A stretch of DNA of 64,000 nucleotides from Arthrobacter citreus (GCF_038405225.1 NZ_CP151657.1:3224001-3288000); one strand, 5' to 3'; positions 8,969 to 17,397 are shown, counted from the stretch's first letter. Made by a program: numbers and translations. The notes: generated by a model from the letters alone, not told the origin.

Positions 8969-9049
8969 CCGCCTTCTTCCGCAACCGAAGTTTCTCCCAG
9001 CCTAGACCAGGACCCCGGCGCGCAGAACGGGTGTGTTGCCGGCGCCGCC

Positions 9050-9055
9050 TAGACT
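9050..9055 (+). promoter_or_regulatory. -10 box of a probable leaderless mRNA (DUF2804 gene)
   Basis: TAGACT lies 8 nt before the ATG at 9064, and there is no Shine-Dalgarno sequence. This spacing places the transcription start at or next to the A of the start codon. Confidence 0.5.
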
Positions 9056-9063
9056 GGGACCGC

Positions 9064-10056
9064 ATGGACGAACTCACGCTGCCGACCGACCTGACTCTTG
9101 CCCGCGGAACCCTGAATCCGCAGGCCGTGGGCTACTCCCGCGCCCCGCTGCACCGCACCCCGCTGCCGGACGGACCTGCGGGCCGGTTGCGGACCAAGCG
9201 CTGGGAGTACTGGGGGATTTTGTCCCCCGAGCTGGCGGTTGGCATGACCATCGTGAATCTTGGGTACGCGGCCAGCCTGCAGATTTATGTCCTGGTCCGG
9301 GCCACCGGGGAGGAAATCAGCATCGAGCCGCTGAAGATCCTTCCCTCCCCCGCCGACATCCAGCTCCCGGACACGCTGCCTCCGCTGACGGCGTTCGGGT
9401 CCGCCGGCGATGTGTCGCTGCGCTTCCATGACGACGGCGGCGGCACTCACCTGCGGGCGCGTTCACCGCGGGTTGCGGTGGATCTGTACGCACCGGCCGA
9501 CGGCGATGTGCTGGGCGTGGTGGTGCCCTGGTCCGAGCGCCGGTTCCAGTACACGCTCAAGGATGTGGCCCGCCGGGTTACCGGCACCGTCACCGTGGAC
9601 GGCAAGACCTTCACCGTGGGCGAAGACGCGTTTGCCGTGCTGGACCGGGGCCGTGGCCGCTGGCCCTACCGGACCACATGGACCTGGGGCGCGGGGTCGG
9701 GAACCGTGAACGGCACCCGGCTTGGACTGCAGATTGGCGGGCAGTGGACGGCAGGAACTCCGGCCACCGAAAACGCCCTCATTGTGGACGGACGGCTGCA
9801 TCACTACGACGGCGAACTGGAGTTCACGTATGACCTCACCGATCCTGAGTCCACCTGGACGGTTCATGGTCCGTGGATCGATGCCGTGCTGACGCCGTTC
9901 CACCGCCGGACCTCGGCCACCAAGCTTGGCGTGATCTCGTCCGAAATCTGGCAGGCGTTTGGCTCCTGGACGGGAACGGCCCGGACTCCGGACGGGACCG
10001 GGTATTCGCTGAACGGACTGACCGGCTGGGTCGAGGAGGCCCGGCACCGCTGGTAA
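9064..10056 (+). CDS. DUF2804 family protein
   Basis: A 330-residue protein matching the DUF2804 family over its whole length. It has no signal peptide or membrane segment and is rich in beta strands and aromatic residues (KRWEYWGILSPELAVGMTI, FAVLDRGRGRWPYRTTWTWG, DAVLTPFHRRTSATKLGVISSEIWQAFG). Members resemble lipocalin-like or AttH-like folds acting on hydrophobic compounds, but the reaction is not established. The ATG at 9064 sits 8 nt after a TAGACT box. It is divergent from the nitrilase-family gene. Confidence 0.8.
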   Translation: MDELTLPTDLTLARGTLNPQAVGYSRAPLHRTPLPDGPAGRLRTKRWEYWGILSPELAVGMTIVNLGYAASLQIYVLVRATGEEISIEPLKILPSPADIQLPDTLPPLTAFGSAGDVSLRFHDDGGGTHLRARSPRVAVDLYAPADGDVLGVVVPWSERRFQYTLKDVARRVTGTVTVDGKTFTVGEDAFAVLDRGRGRWPYRTTWTWGAGSGTVNGTRLGLQIGGQWTAGTPATENALIVDGRLHHYDGELEFTYDLTDPESTWTVHGPWIDAVLTPFHRRTSATKLGVISSEIWQAFGSWTGTARTPDGTGYSLNGLTGWVEEARHRW

Positions 10057-10102
10057 ACCCCGCGGCCTCAGCGGCGTTTTCAGGCCCGGCCCGGCGCCGT
10101 CA

Positions 10103-10108
10103 TAGGCT
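10103..10108 (+). promoter_or_regulatory. -10 box of a probable leaderless mRNA (CueP-like gene)
   Basis: TAGGCT is followed by exactly 6 nt and the ATG at 10115. The intervening bases carry no ribosome binding site. Confidence 0.5.
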
Positions 10109-10114
10109 GGTGCC

Positions 10115-10675
10115 ATGAATTTCACGCGCCTCATCCTGCCCGTTGCCGCACTGCTGCTGGCCACGGGCTGCGCCGCCGGCCCGGACAACAGTGAAACGAA
10201 CAGCCGCGACCTGCTGCGCGAGCATGGGTTGGAGGAGGCCAGCACCTCGGAAGTCATTGAACAGCTGGACCGCACCAATGAGGACCGGTCCACGGGCCTC
10301 TCCGCCTCCGTGACCTATGATTCGGTCATCCTCCAGGACAAGGGGCAGGAGACCATCCTGGCTCTGCCGGAGAATCAGTTCTATCTGGCCGTGGCACCTT
10401 GGACAACCACCACCCACGACTGTTTCCACCACAGCCTCTCCGGATGCCAGGGCGAACTCAGCAACACCCCCGTGCAGGTGCGGATCACCGGCGCCGACGG
10501 AACGGTGCTGGTGGATGAAAGCACCAGCACCTATGACAACGGCTTTGCCGGCTTCTGGCTGCCGAAGGACATCACCGGGTCCCTGCACATCACGTCCGCT
10601 GCAGGCACTGCAACCCAGGACTTCAGCACTTTCGAGGACGATCCCACCTGCATCACCACAATGCGGCTGGTCTAA
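10115..10675 (+). CDS. CueP-family copper-binding lipoprotein
   Basis: A 186-residue exported protein with a lipoprotein signal (lipobox LATGC, Cys19). The mature part has the CueP hallmarks CFHHSLSGCQGEL and DDPTC. Its cysteines at 103, 111 and 179 have the same spacing (8 and 68) as the three copper-ligand cysteines of Salmonella CueP, as I recall them. CueP holds periplasmic copper and can supply it to superoxide dismutase. Here, in a Gram-positive, it should sit on the outer membrane face as a copper buffer. No copper exporter or CueR-like regulator is adjacent. Confidence 0.82.
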   Translation: MNFTRLILPVAALLLATGCAAGPDNSETNSRDLLREHGLEEASTSEVIEQLDRTNEDRSTGLSASVTYDSVILQDKGQETILALPENQFYLAVAPWTTTTHDCFHHSLSGCQGELSNTPVQVRITGADGTVLVDESTSTYDNGFAGFWLPKDITGSLHITSAAGTATQDFSTFEDDPTCITTMRLV

Positions 10676-10771
10676 GCACGCAGGGTGCTCTTCCAGGTGC
10701 GCCCCCGGCGAATGCTGCCGCGAAACACTTAAATCCAGAGGTGAGGGAGGCGCCGCGGGCCCGGGGGCGGT

Positions 10772-10777
10772 TACTCT
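10772..10777 (+). promoter_or_regulatory. -10 box of a probable leaderless mRNA (mscL)
   Basis: TACTCT is followed by 6 nt (GGCGAG) and the mscL ATG at 10784. The GGCGAG could act as a very weak Shine-Dalgarno, but it directly abuts the start codon. Confidence 0.45.
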
Positions 10778-10783
10778 GGCGAG

Positions 10784-11212
10784 ATGCTAAAGGGATTTAA
10801 AGACTTCATCATGAAGGGCAATGTCCTGGACCTGGCGGTTGCCGTCATCATCGGCGCAGCGTTTACGACCGTCGTCAACGCCCTGGTCAATTCGGTGCTT
10901 ATGCCGTTCATCTCCGGGCTCGTCGGTTCGCCGAACTTCGACAGTTTCGCGGCGGTTAACTTTAACGGAAACCAGATTCAGTTCGGGGTCCTGCTGACCG
11001 CCGTCGTGAACTTCCTGCTCATCGCGGCGGCCGTCTACTTTGCGATCGTGCTGCCGATGAACAAGATGATCGAGCGACGCAACCGCAGGCTTGGAATCAC
11101 CCCGGAACAGAGCGCGGATCCGCAGGTGATGCTGCTGACCGAAATCCGGGATGCGCTCACTTCGCAGCCACCGAACGGAACAGCACAGTCCCAGGAGGGA
11201 CCGAAACACTAA
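10784..11212 (+). CDS. mscL: large-conductance mechanosensitive channel MscL
   Basis: A 142-residue homopentameric channel that opens under membrane tension and vents solutes during hypo-osmotic shock. The N-terminal amphipathic segment MLKGFKDFIMKGNVLDLAVA leads into TM1 with the AVIIGAAFTTVV gate helix. TM2 (LLTAVVNFLLIAAAVYFAIVLP) and a charged cytoplasmic helix bundle (LLTEIRDAL) follow. Length and all landmarks are normal. The VOC-family gene starts 10 nt downstream with its own AGGAG, so the two probably form one transcript. Confidence 0.96.
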   Translation: MLKGFKDFIMKGNVLDLAVAVIIGAAFTTVVNALVNSVLMPFISGLVGSPNFDSFAAVNFNGNQIQFGVLLTAVVNFLLIAAAVYFAIVLPMNKMIERRNRRLGITPEQSADPQVMLLTEIRDALTSQPPNGTAQSQEGPKH

Positions 11213-11222
11213 CAGGAGACTC

Positions 11223-11663
11223 ATGGCCACCGTCATTTCATCCATTGCCATCGACGCACTGAGTCCACCCCTGCTGGCACGATTCTGGACCCAGGCGCTG
11301 GGCTACCGGGTCCTGGAGAGCAACGACGCCGACGTGATTTCCCTGGCCCCTGCTGACGGCACCGGGCCGGACATTGACATCATTCCGGTGCCAGAGCCAA
11401 AATCCGTCAAGAACCGGCTGCATCTGGACCTCCGGGCGGCCGGGGGCAGCACTCAGGAGCAGGAAGTGGAACGGCTGCTCGCACTGGGCGCGGTGCGCGC
11501 CGACGTCGGCCAGGGGTCAGCGGTGGACTGGGTAGTGTTGGCCGATCCGGAGGGCAACGAATTCTGCGTGCTCCGCCGTTCCGCGGAGGAAGCCGCCCTG
11601 GATGTGCCGGCAACTCTGGACACGTCGGCCGCCTCCTCAACAGGGAAGGCCCCGCAGCCTTAG
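11223..11663 (+). CDS. VOC (glyoxalase/bleomycin-resistance-like) family protein
   Basis: A 146-residue single VOC module. Features include the opening helix LARFWTQALGYRV, the HLDLR metal-binding strand and the closing LADPEGNEFCVL segment with a Glu-containing second half-site. Members bind a divalent metal and act on diverse small molecules; the substrate here is unknown. The ATG at 11223 follows AGGAG (11214-11218), and mscL ends 10 nt upstream. The last codons form one arm of a strong hairpin, and the TAG stop lies in its loop. Confidence 0.85.
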   Translation: MATVISSIAIDALSPPLLARFWTQALGYRVLESNDADVISLAPADGTGPDIDIIPVPEPKSVKNRLHLDLRAAGGSTQEQEVERLLALGAVRADVGQGSAVDWVVLADPEGNEFCVLRRSAEEAALDVPATLDTSAASSTGKAPQP

Positions 11664-11679
11664 CGGCTGCGGGGCCTTC
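11645..11679. terminator. bidirectional hairpin terminator between VOC gene and purA
   Basis: A perfect 15-bp stem (11645-11659 with 11665-11679, GAAGGCCCCGCAGCC) with the 5-nt loop TTAGC, between convergent genes. The VOC stop codon is inside the hairpin. The U-tracts are short on both strands. Confidence 0.7.
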
Positions 11680-11693
11680 CTGATCTCGAAGTC

Positions 11694-12983
11694 CTACTCG
11701 CTGATCAGGTCCCGCACCACGATGGTCTGATCGCGGTCCGGTCCAACACCGATGGCGGAGAACCGGGTGCCTGACATCTTTTCCAGCGCCAGCACGTAGT
11801 CCCGGGCATTCTTGGGCAGGTCATCCAGCGTCCGAGCGCCGGTGATGTCCTCGGTCCAGCCGTCGAAGTACTCGAAGATCGGCTTCGCGTGGTGGAAGTC
11901 GGTCTGCGTCATCGGCATTTCGTCGAAGCGCACGCCGTCGACGTCGTAGGCCACGCACACCGGAATCTGCTCGATGCCGGTGAGCACGTCCAGCTTCGTG
12001 ACGAAGTAGTCGGTGAAGCCGTTGACGCGGGAAGCGTGGCGCGCCAGCACGGCGTCGTACCAGCCGCAGCGGCGGGGGCGGCCGGTGTTCACGCCGAACT
12101 CGCCGCCGGTCTTCTGCAGGTACAGGCCCATCTCATCGAAGAGCTCGGTGGGGAACGGGCCGGCGCCAACGCGGGTGGTGTAGGCCTTGATGATGCCCAC
12201 GGAGCGGGTGATCCGGGTCGGGCCGATGCCCGAGCCCACAGACGCGCCGCCGGCGGTGGGGTTGGAGGACGTAACGAACGGGTAGGTGCCGTGGTCCACG
12301 TCCAGGAACGTGGCCTGGCCGCCTTCCATCAGCACAACCTTGCCCTCGTCCAGCGCGCGGTTCAGCTCGTACGTGGAGTCGATGACCATGGGCCGCAGCC
12401 GGTCCGCGTAGGAGAGGAAGTATTCAACAACCTCTTCGACGTCGACGTCGCGGCGGTTGTAGACCTTGACCAGCAGCTGGTTCTTCTGCCGCAGGGAGCC
12501 TTCGACCTTCTGGCGCAGGATCGACTCGTCAAAAATGTCCTGGACGCGGATACCCAGGCGGGCCACCTTGTCCATGTAGGCCGGGCCAATGCCGCGGCCG
12601 GTGGTGCCGATGGCGCGCTTGCCCAGGAACCGTTCGGTGACCTTGTCCATGACCTGGTGGAACGGGGCCACGAGGTGGGCGTTGGCGGAGATCCGCAGCT
12701 TGGAGGTATCTGCGCCACGGGCTTCGAGACCGTCGATCTCGTCAAAGAGTGCTTCGAGGTTCACCACGCAGCCGTTGCCAATCACGGGAATGGCGTTGGG
12801 GCTCAGGATGCCGGCCGGCAAAAGCTTGAGTTCGTATTTTTCACCGCCGACGACGACGGTGTGGCCGGCGTTGTTTCCGCCGTTGGGCTTAACGACATAA
12901 TCGACACGGCCCCCCAGCAGGTCGGTGGCCTTACCTTTACCTTCGTCGCCCCACTGGGCGCCGACGATGACAATTGCGGGCAT
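11694..12983 (-). CDS. purA: adenylosuccinate synthetase
   Basis: A 429-residue enzyme of AMP synthesis: IMP + aspartate + GTP give adenylosuccinate. The N-terminal GTP-binding loop [11 protein letters not shown] and the [11 protein letters not shown] segment with its catalytic His are intact, as are [13 protein letters not shown] and the C-terminal region [12 protein letters not shown]. The ATG at 12983 ([10 protein letters not shown]) is chosen over an in-frame ATG five codons upstream because GGGAGG lies 7 nt before it. It is transcribed alone, convergent with the VOC gene, and divergent from a conserved hypothetical gene. Confidence 0.97.
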   Translation of the reverse strand: MPAIVIVGAQWGDEGKGKATDLLGGRVDYVVKPNGGNNAGHTVVVGGEKYELKLLPAGILSPNAIPVIGNGCVVNLEALFDEIDGLEARGADTSKLRISANAHLVAPFHQVMDKVTERFLGKRAIGTTGRGIGPAYMDKVARLGIRVQDIFDESILRQKVEGSLRQKNQLLVKVYNRRDVDVEEVVEYFLSYADRLRPMVIDSTYELNRALDEGKVVLMEGGQATFLDVDHGTYPFVTSSNPTAGGASVGSGIGPTRITRSVGIIKAYTTRVGAGPFPTELFDEMGLYLQKTGGEFGVNTGRPRRCGWYDAVLARHASRVNGFTDYFVTKLDVLTGIEQIPVCVAYDVDGVRFDEMPMTQTDFHHAKPIFEYFDGWTEDITGARTLDDLPKNARDYVLALEKMSGTRFSAIGVGPDRDQTIVVRDLISE

Positions 12984-13201
12984 GGGATCCTCCCCCATTA
13001 GTTACGGAAGGGGAAAACGCCGACGGCGCGATCCGCTTCCGTGCATGAGAACGCCCCTGAACTCGCAGGCCAGACCCGGAATAACAGAAAGCCGGGGTCA
13101 AGCCGGAGTCGCGGGGCTCTTACCTAGCAAGTTTAGCCGATTGTAACGCCGGTGCCCTTTCCGCAGCGCCACAATGGGTATTCCCTGTGGAAACCTTCGC
13201 G

Positions 13202-13207
13202 TAGCGT
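13202..13207 (+). promoter_or_regulatory. -10 box of a probable leaderless mRNA (hypothetical gene at 13214)
   Basis: TAGCGT followed by 6 nt and the ATG at 13214, with no Shine-Dalgarno sequence. Confidence 0.5.
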
Positions 13208-13213
13208 GACCGG

Positions 13214-13807
13214 ATGGACCGTTTTCGCGGCTACATCGCAGGTATCGGCACGTCCTCCGGCACCCGCCTGGTGGTGGGCCACTGGCTCGAGTCACCGCTG
13301 GGTGCCTTCACCGACGTCATGGCGGAGAATGCTGCCGGATCCCGGCTGCTTCTGGCGCCGAATCCTGAGGTCGCCGCCTATGTTGGAGGGACCTATCACT
13401 TTGACGCGGTGGACGTGGTCGACGTCGAAGCCCGGCTCACGGCGGAACGGTTCCTAGTGAGCGCCGGTCCCCTGCGGCTGAACCTGGCCCTGGGCCCGCG
13501 CACCTTGCTGGGGCAGCTGTTGGAGCGGATACCGCCGGCACTGGCCGTACATCCGCGCTGGCTGGCGGCAATCAATCCCCTGGCAGGCCTGCTGGTCCCC
13601 GGCGTCTCCACCGCGGGTTCCGCGGGCGGCGAGCGCCGGGAATTCTACGGCGTGCGGTCCATCCGCTCCCTGGCCGGTGCCTCCGCCTCGTGGAACGGCC
13701 GGGATCTGGGCCGGCTGTCCCCCATCGAACCGCCCGTTCACTTCGGTTTCAGCTCGGTTCCGCCCAAACCCCAGATTGTGGCCGTGACTACCAGCATTGT
13801 TTCCTGA
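13214..13807 (+). CDS. conserved actinobacterial hypothetical protein
   Basis: A 197-residue soluble protein beginning MDRFRGYIAGIGTSSGTRLV. It is rich in beta strands and has the short conserved-looking blocks VGHWLESPLGAFTDVM, YHFDAVDVVDV and EFYGVRSIRSL. No signal peptide, membrane helix or catalytic motif is evident. It looks like a protein widespread in Micrococcaceae without a function; the name of the family is not known to me. It is monocistronic, with a leaderless-type promoter 6 nt before the start and divergent from purA. Confidence 0.72.
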   Translation: MDRFRGYIAGIGTSSGTRLVVGHWLESPLGAFTDVMAENAAGSRLLLAPNPEVAAYVGGTYHFDAVDVVDVEARLTAERFLVSAGPLRLNLALGPRTLLGQLLERIPPALAVHPRWLAAINPLAGLLVPGVSTAGSAGGERREFYGVRSIRSLAGASASWNGRDLGRLSPIEPPVHFGFSSVPPKPQIVAVTTSIVS

Positions 13808-13828
13808 GCGCTCCCGCACCGGAATATA

Positions 13829-13849
13829 TTTGCCTCCCGCAGAGGCAAA
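13829..13849. terminator. weak hairpin downstream of the hypothetical gene
   Basis: An 8-bp inverted repeat (TTTGCCTC with GAGGCAAA, 5-nt loop), 20 nt past the stop at 13807. It has no U-tract on the plus strand, so termination is uncertain. Confidence 0.35.
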
Positions 13850-13865
13850 AACCCGCTCTACTCGG

Positions 13866-13893
13866 GTGACAAAAACTACCTTCTTCATACTCT
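13866..13893 (+). promoter_or_regulatory. candidate promoter of the Excalibur-protein/sortase pair
   Basis: GTGACA (13866-13871) and TACTCT (13888-13893) with a 16-nt spacer resemble housekeeping -35/-10 boxes and would give a leader of about 45 nt before the ATG at 13948. Confidence 0.4.
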
Positions 13894-13947
13894 GTTCCCG
13901 TCATCCATCACTTGGATGACTACCTCCACAGGGAAAGCAGAGACATC

Positions 13948-14388
13948 ATGAACAAACGCACTGCAGGTCTGGCACTCGCAGCAGTCACAGGTTTTTCGAT
14001 CCTTTCGGCAACTCCAGCTTTTGCCGTGCCCGGAGGCCCCTATGAAAACTGTACTGAGGCGGCCGGGGAAGGCGTGTACAACATTCAGCTGGGCGATTAC
14101 AGGTACGCAGACAACCTGGACAATGGTGGCACGCCAGGACTGGCCTGCGAAGATGACAGCCAACCCCTGACGCCGATAGTTGCCCAGCCCCCCGCACCCA
14201 CGCCAGAACCCACCACTACGCCCACGCCGCCCGGCATGCCGATGCCGAAGGGCGGGGTTGATGCCGGAGTAGTGACGGAGAAGGGAACAAATCCGGGCTC
14301 ACTCGCCCTCGCCGGAGGATTGGTACTGGCAGCCGCCGCCGGAGCCGGAACCTACGCTATTCGGCGCCGCAGCGGGAACCATGCCTAG
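13948..14388 (+). CDS. exported Excalibur-like protein with C-terminal anchor, probable sortase substrate
   Basis: A 146-residue protein. It has a Sec signal peptide (MNKRTAGLALAAV, cleavage after AFA near residue 26), then an Excalibur-like module with paired cysteines (YENCTEAA and GLACED) whose Asp-rich calcium loop is degenerate (DNGGTPG). A Pro/Thr-rich spacer, the segment MPKGGVDAG, a hydrophobic helix and a basic tail RRRSGNHA follow. This is sortase-substrate architecture without LPXTG. A class F sortase gene follows 42 nt downstream. The start at 13948 is chosen because the signal peptide begins there. The role is presumably at the cell wall. Confidence 0.72.
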   Translation: MNKRTAGLALAAVTGFSILSATPAFAVPGGPYENCTEAAGEGVYNIQLGDYRYADNLDNGGTPGLACEDDSQPLTPIVAQPPAPTPEPTTTPTPPGMPMPKGGVDAGVVTEKGTNPGSLALAGGLVLAAAAGAGTYAIRRRSGNHA

Positions 14389-14430
14389 TTCCCGGCGAAG
14401 ACGGCCAATCGCAACACGCTTCCAGTCCCC

Positions 14431-15129
14431 ATGAGCCAACTGATAGCTAAGACCGGCGGCGGCAGGATTCTTCGGAAAACTGCGGCCGCCGGCCTGCTCA
14501 TTACAGGCGGATTGCTGCTGCCGGGCTGCGGAATTAGCCCTGGCGCTGAAGCCTTGCCGCCGGAGCCGTCGGCGTCGTCCTGGCAATTGCCGCCGTCACC
14601 CGATCAGGAAAACGGCAGCACAGTTGTCCCGGTTATCCCCGAGCCAACCGATACAGCCCGTCCTGACGCAGTAACTGAAACCACGGCACCACCCAGAACC
14701 TTGAGGCTTCCATCAATGGCCGCAGGTTCAGACCTCATACAGGTGGGACTGCGGGAGGACGGAACCTTGGAAGTGCCTCCGGGCAACCCCGGAGCACCCG
14801 CGGCCTGGTACGCCGGATCGCCAAAACCAGGAGACCCGGGACCTGCCGTGCTCCTGGGGCACGTCAACGCCGAAGGCGGTGGGCCGGGGATCTTCGCGGA
14901 CCTGCGCAAGCTTCAGCCCGGCGACGATGTGGAGGTGGTCCGCGAGGACGGCACCACCGCCGTCTTTGCAGTCCAATATGCAGAGCAATACCCCAAGGTT
15001 TCCTTCCCCACCGAAAAGGTCTACGGAAACACCGGCGGACCGGAGCTGCGGCTGATTACCTGCGACGGTTATGACGCGAAAAGCGGAACCTTTGCTGACA
15101 ACTACGTGGTGTACGCGCGCCTCAAGTAA
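14431..15129 (+). CDS. class F sortase
   Basis: A 232-residue transpeptidase of the sortase fold, membrane-tethered at its N-terminus (hydrophobic segment with a lipobox-like LLPGC at residue 33). A Pro-rich linker leads to the domain. H144 (LLGHVN) and C211 (LITCDG) are the catalytic pair, and FPTEKVYG matches class F enzymes. At the position 13 residues after Cys, where SrtA has its catalytic Arg, there is Asn; the nearest Arg is R230. The enzyme should attach a substrate to the wall, most likely the protein encoded just upstream. Confidence 0.85.
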   Translation: MSQLIAKTGGGRILRKTAAAGLLITGGLLLPGCGISPGAEALPPEPSASSWQLPPSPDQENGSTVVPVIPEPTDTARPDAVTETTAPPRTLRLPSMAAGSDLIQVGLREDGTLEVPPGNPGAPAAWYAGSPKPGDPGPAVLLGHVNAEGGGPGIFADLRKLQPGDDVEVVREDGTTAVFAVQYAEQYPKVSFPTEKVYGNTGGPELRLITCDGYDAKSGTFADNYVVYARLK

Positions 15130-15238
15130 TAGTCCGGACCGGGCCATCCGGACGGACGGCGACTCCGAAGCATTCCTTAACCCCGGATACCCGGGCGAAG
15201 GAATCCGGCTGCGGCCGGCATCATTCGGGAGGCTGGCC

Positions 15239-15739
15239 ATGGAGCATCAACCGCGCAACCATGCACAGGACCGCGCGCAGGAGTCCGTTTGGGACTATCC
15301 ACGCCCGCCGCGGCTGGAACCCAGCGAGGAACGGGTCCGGATTTTCCTCGGCGGACAGCTAATTGCCGACACCACGTCCGCCGTCAGGGTGCTCGAAACC
15401 AGCCATCCTCCGGTGTACTACATTCCCCTCGAGGATTTTGCCCCGGATGCCCTGGTCCCGGTTAAAGGGTCCACCTTTTGTGAGTACAAGGGCAAAGCGG
15501 CCTATTTTGACGTCGTTGGCGGGGGTACCCGCGTGCCGAGGGCTGCCTGGACCTACCCGGGCCCGAGGCCCGGTTACGGCCCGCTTGCCAGCCGGGCCGC
15601 CGTGTACCCCGGAAAAATGGACCGCTGCACCGTGGACGGCGAGGAGGTGCAGCCGCAGGAGGGCGACTTTTACGGCGGCTGGATCACCGGACGCATCACC
15701 GGACCATTCAAAGGCGCCCCGGGCACCGGCGGCTGGTGA
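15239..15739 (+). CDS. DUF427 domain protein
   Basis: A 166-residue protein with one DUF427 beta-rich domain. Typical blocks are the opening RVRIFLGGQLIADTTSAVRVLET, then PPVYYIPLEDF, STFCEYKGKAAYFDV and AWTYPGP. No catalytic assignment exists for the family that I can rely on. GGAGG upstream supports the ATG at 15239; in-frame sequence before it is not protein-like. It follows the sortase by 109 nt and ends at a hairpin shared with the convergent DUF3151 gene. Confidence 0.82.
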   Translation: MEHQPRNHAQDRAQESVWDYPRPPRLEPSEERVRIFLGGQLIADTTSAVRVLETSHPPVYYIPLEDFAPDALVPVKGSTFCEYKGKAAYFDVVGGGTRVPRAAWTYPGPRPGYGPLASRAAVYPGKMDRCTVDGEEVQPQEGDFYGGWITGRITGPFKGAPGTGGW

Positions 15740-15781
15740 ACGCTGATGACCGCCGGCGAACAAAAGCCCCCGGACACAACG

Positions 15782-15819
15782 TAAGCCGGCAACCCCCGGA
15801 AAGAGGGGCTGCCGGCTTA
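15782..15819. terminator. bidirectional hairpin between DUF427 and DUF3151 genes
   Basis: Stem TAAGCCGGCA (15782-15791) with TGCCGGCTTA (15810-15819), extended inward by C/G pairing. It lies between convergent genes. No long U-tract is present. Confidence 0.6.
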
Positions 15820-15832
15820 GGTGCGGACGAGT

Positions 15833-16261
15833 CTAGGACTCGCGGCCCTCAATGGCGATTTTTGCCTGCGGGTCCGACTCATTCAGGAACTTCGTGATGC
15901 GGTCCACTTCTTCGCTCTCGCCAATGGCTGCGGCCGCACGGCCCAGCGCGTACAGCGCGCGCAGGAAGCCCTGGTTCGGCACATGCTCCCAGGGGATGGG
16001 GCCGGCGCCGCGCCAGCCTGAGCGGCGCAGCGCATCCAGGCCGCGGTGGTAGCCGACCCGGGCGTAGGCGTAGGACTCGATGGTGCGGCCTTCATCAAAG
16101 GCCTCGTCAGCGAGGATTGCCCAAACCTGGGAGGAGGTGGGGTGCTTCGCTGCCAGGTCCAGGGCTTCGTCTCCGGCTTCGAGGCGAGCGACGACGTCGG
16201 ACTCCTCGGGCAGGTACGTGGGCTCGGGGCCGAGCAGGTTCTTGCGGAATTCATCTGACAT
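15833..16261 (-). CDS. DUF3151 domain protein
   Basis: A 142-residue actinobacterial protein of family DUF3151. Blocks include LLGPEPTYLPEE, HPTSSQVWAILADEA and a helical stretch SYAYARVGYHRGLDALRRSGWRG, followed by FLRALYALGRAAAAIGE. The helical pairs resemble a tetratricopeptide-like fold, but the function is unknown. Its ATG overlaps the aldolase stop codon by one base (TAATG), so it is translationally coupled to fba. That arrangement suggests a role tied to central carbon metabolism, which is inference. Confidence 0.85.
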   Translation of the reverse strand: MSDEFRKNLLGPEPTYLPEESDVVARLEAGDEALDLAAKHPTSSQVWAILADEAFDEGRTIESYAYARVGYHRGLDALRRSGWRGAGPIPWEHVPNQGFLRALYALGRAAAAIGESEEVDRITKFLNESDPQAKIAIEGRES

Positions 16262-17280
16262 TAGAGGGACTTGCCTGCCGATCCTAGGGTTTGGGCTGCT
16301 TCCATCACGCGTGCGGACATGCCGGCTTCAGCCGACGCGCCCCATACGCGCGGGTCATACTGCTTCTTGTTGCCAACCTCGCCGTCAACCTTCAGCACGC
16401 CGTCGTAATTGCGGAACATGTGGTCCGCAACGGGGCGCGTGTAGGCGTACTGGGTGTCAGTGTCGATATTCATCTTGATCACGCCGTAGGAGACTGCGTC
16501 GGCAATCTCCTGGGCGGACGAGCCCGAGCCGCCGTGGAAGACCAGGTCAAACGGGCGTTCCTTGCCGAGGGAACCACCCACAGCGTCCTGGATGTCCTTG
16601 AGGATTTCCGGGCGCAGCTTGACGCCGCCGGGCTTGTACACGCCGTGCACGTTGCCGAAGGTCAGCGCCGTAATGTAGCGGCCCTTCTCGCCGGTCCCCA
16701 GCGCCTCAATGGTCTTGGTGCCGTCCGCAACCGTTGTGTACAGCTTGTCGTTGATGGCGTTCTCCACGCCGTCCTCCTCGCCGCCCACGGTGCCGATTTC
16801 CACTTCGAGGATCATCTTGGCGGCGTGGGTGCGGGCGAGCAGTTCCTGCGCGATCCGCAGGTTCTCTTCCAGGGTTTCCGCGGAGCCGTCCCACATGTGG
16901 GAGTTGAAGATGGGATCTTCGCCGCGCTTGACCGCTGCCTCGGACGCCGCCAGCAGGGGCAGCACAAAGTCATCCAGCTTGTCCTTGGGGCAGTGGTCAG
17001 TGTGCAGCGCGATGTTCACGTTGTAGCTCTTGGCAACTTCACGGGCATAGGCGGCGAAGGCGAGGGAGCCGGTGACCATGTTCTTGACCTTGGCGCCGGA
17101 CCAGTATGCGGCGCCGCCGGTGGACACCTGGACGATGCCGTCGGAACCCGCCTCGGCGAAACCTGCCAGCGCCGCATTCAACGTCTGGGACGAGGTGACG
17201 TTCACGGCCGGATATGCGAATCCCCCGGCTTTGGCGCGGTCGATCATCTCGGCATAAATCTCGGGGGTTGCAATAGGCAT
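16261..17280 (-). CDS. fbaA: class II fructose-bisphosphate aldolase
   Basis: A 339-residue zinc-dependent aldolase cleaving fructose 1,6-bisphosphate to dihydroxyacetone phosphate and glyceraldehyde 3-phosphate. The catalytic Asp and first zinc His are in ALHTDHCPKD (D95, H96). Further metal and phosphate ligands lie in EVEIGTVGGEEDG, FGNVHGVYKPG and VFHGGSGSS, and NIDTDTQYAYT closes the active site. The ATG at 17280 follows GAGGAG. TAGGAT at 17353-17358 (minus) may be its -10. It is upstream of and coupled to the DUF3151 gene. Confidence 0.96.
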   Translation of the reverse strand: MPIATPEIYAEMIDRAKAGGFAYPAVNVTSSQTLNAALAGFAEAGSDGIVQVSTGGAAYWSGAKVKNMVTGSLAFAAYAREVAKSYNVNIALHTDHCPKDKLDDFVLPLLAASEAAVKRGEDPIFNSHMWDGSAETLEENLRIAQELLARTHAAKMILEVEIGTVGGEEDGVENAINDKLYTTVADGTKTIEALGTGEKGRYITALTFGNVHGVYKPGGVKLRPEILKDIQDAVGGSLGKERPFDLVFHGGSGSSAQEIADAVSYGVIKMNIDTDTQYAYTRPVADHMFRNYDGVLKVDGEVGNKKQYDPRVWGASAEAGMSARVMEAAQTLGSAGKSL

Positions 17281-17397
17281 GCTGACTCCTCGTGGAAGGT
17301 TGATCTACGGCGGGCCGGTCACGGCAGAGCCAGGCCCTCATTGGCTCCTTACATCCTAGCCACAAGTCGCCTTCCGGCATCAGGGCGTGTCACCGGC

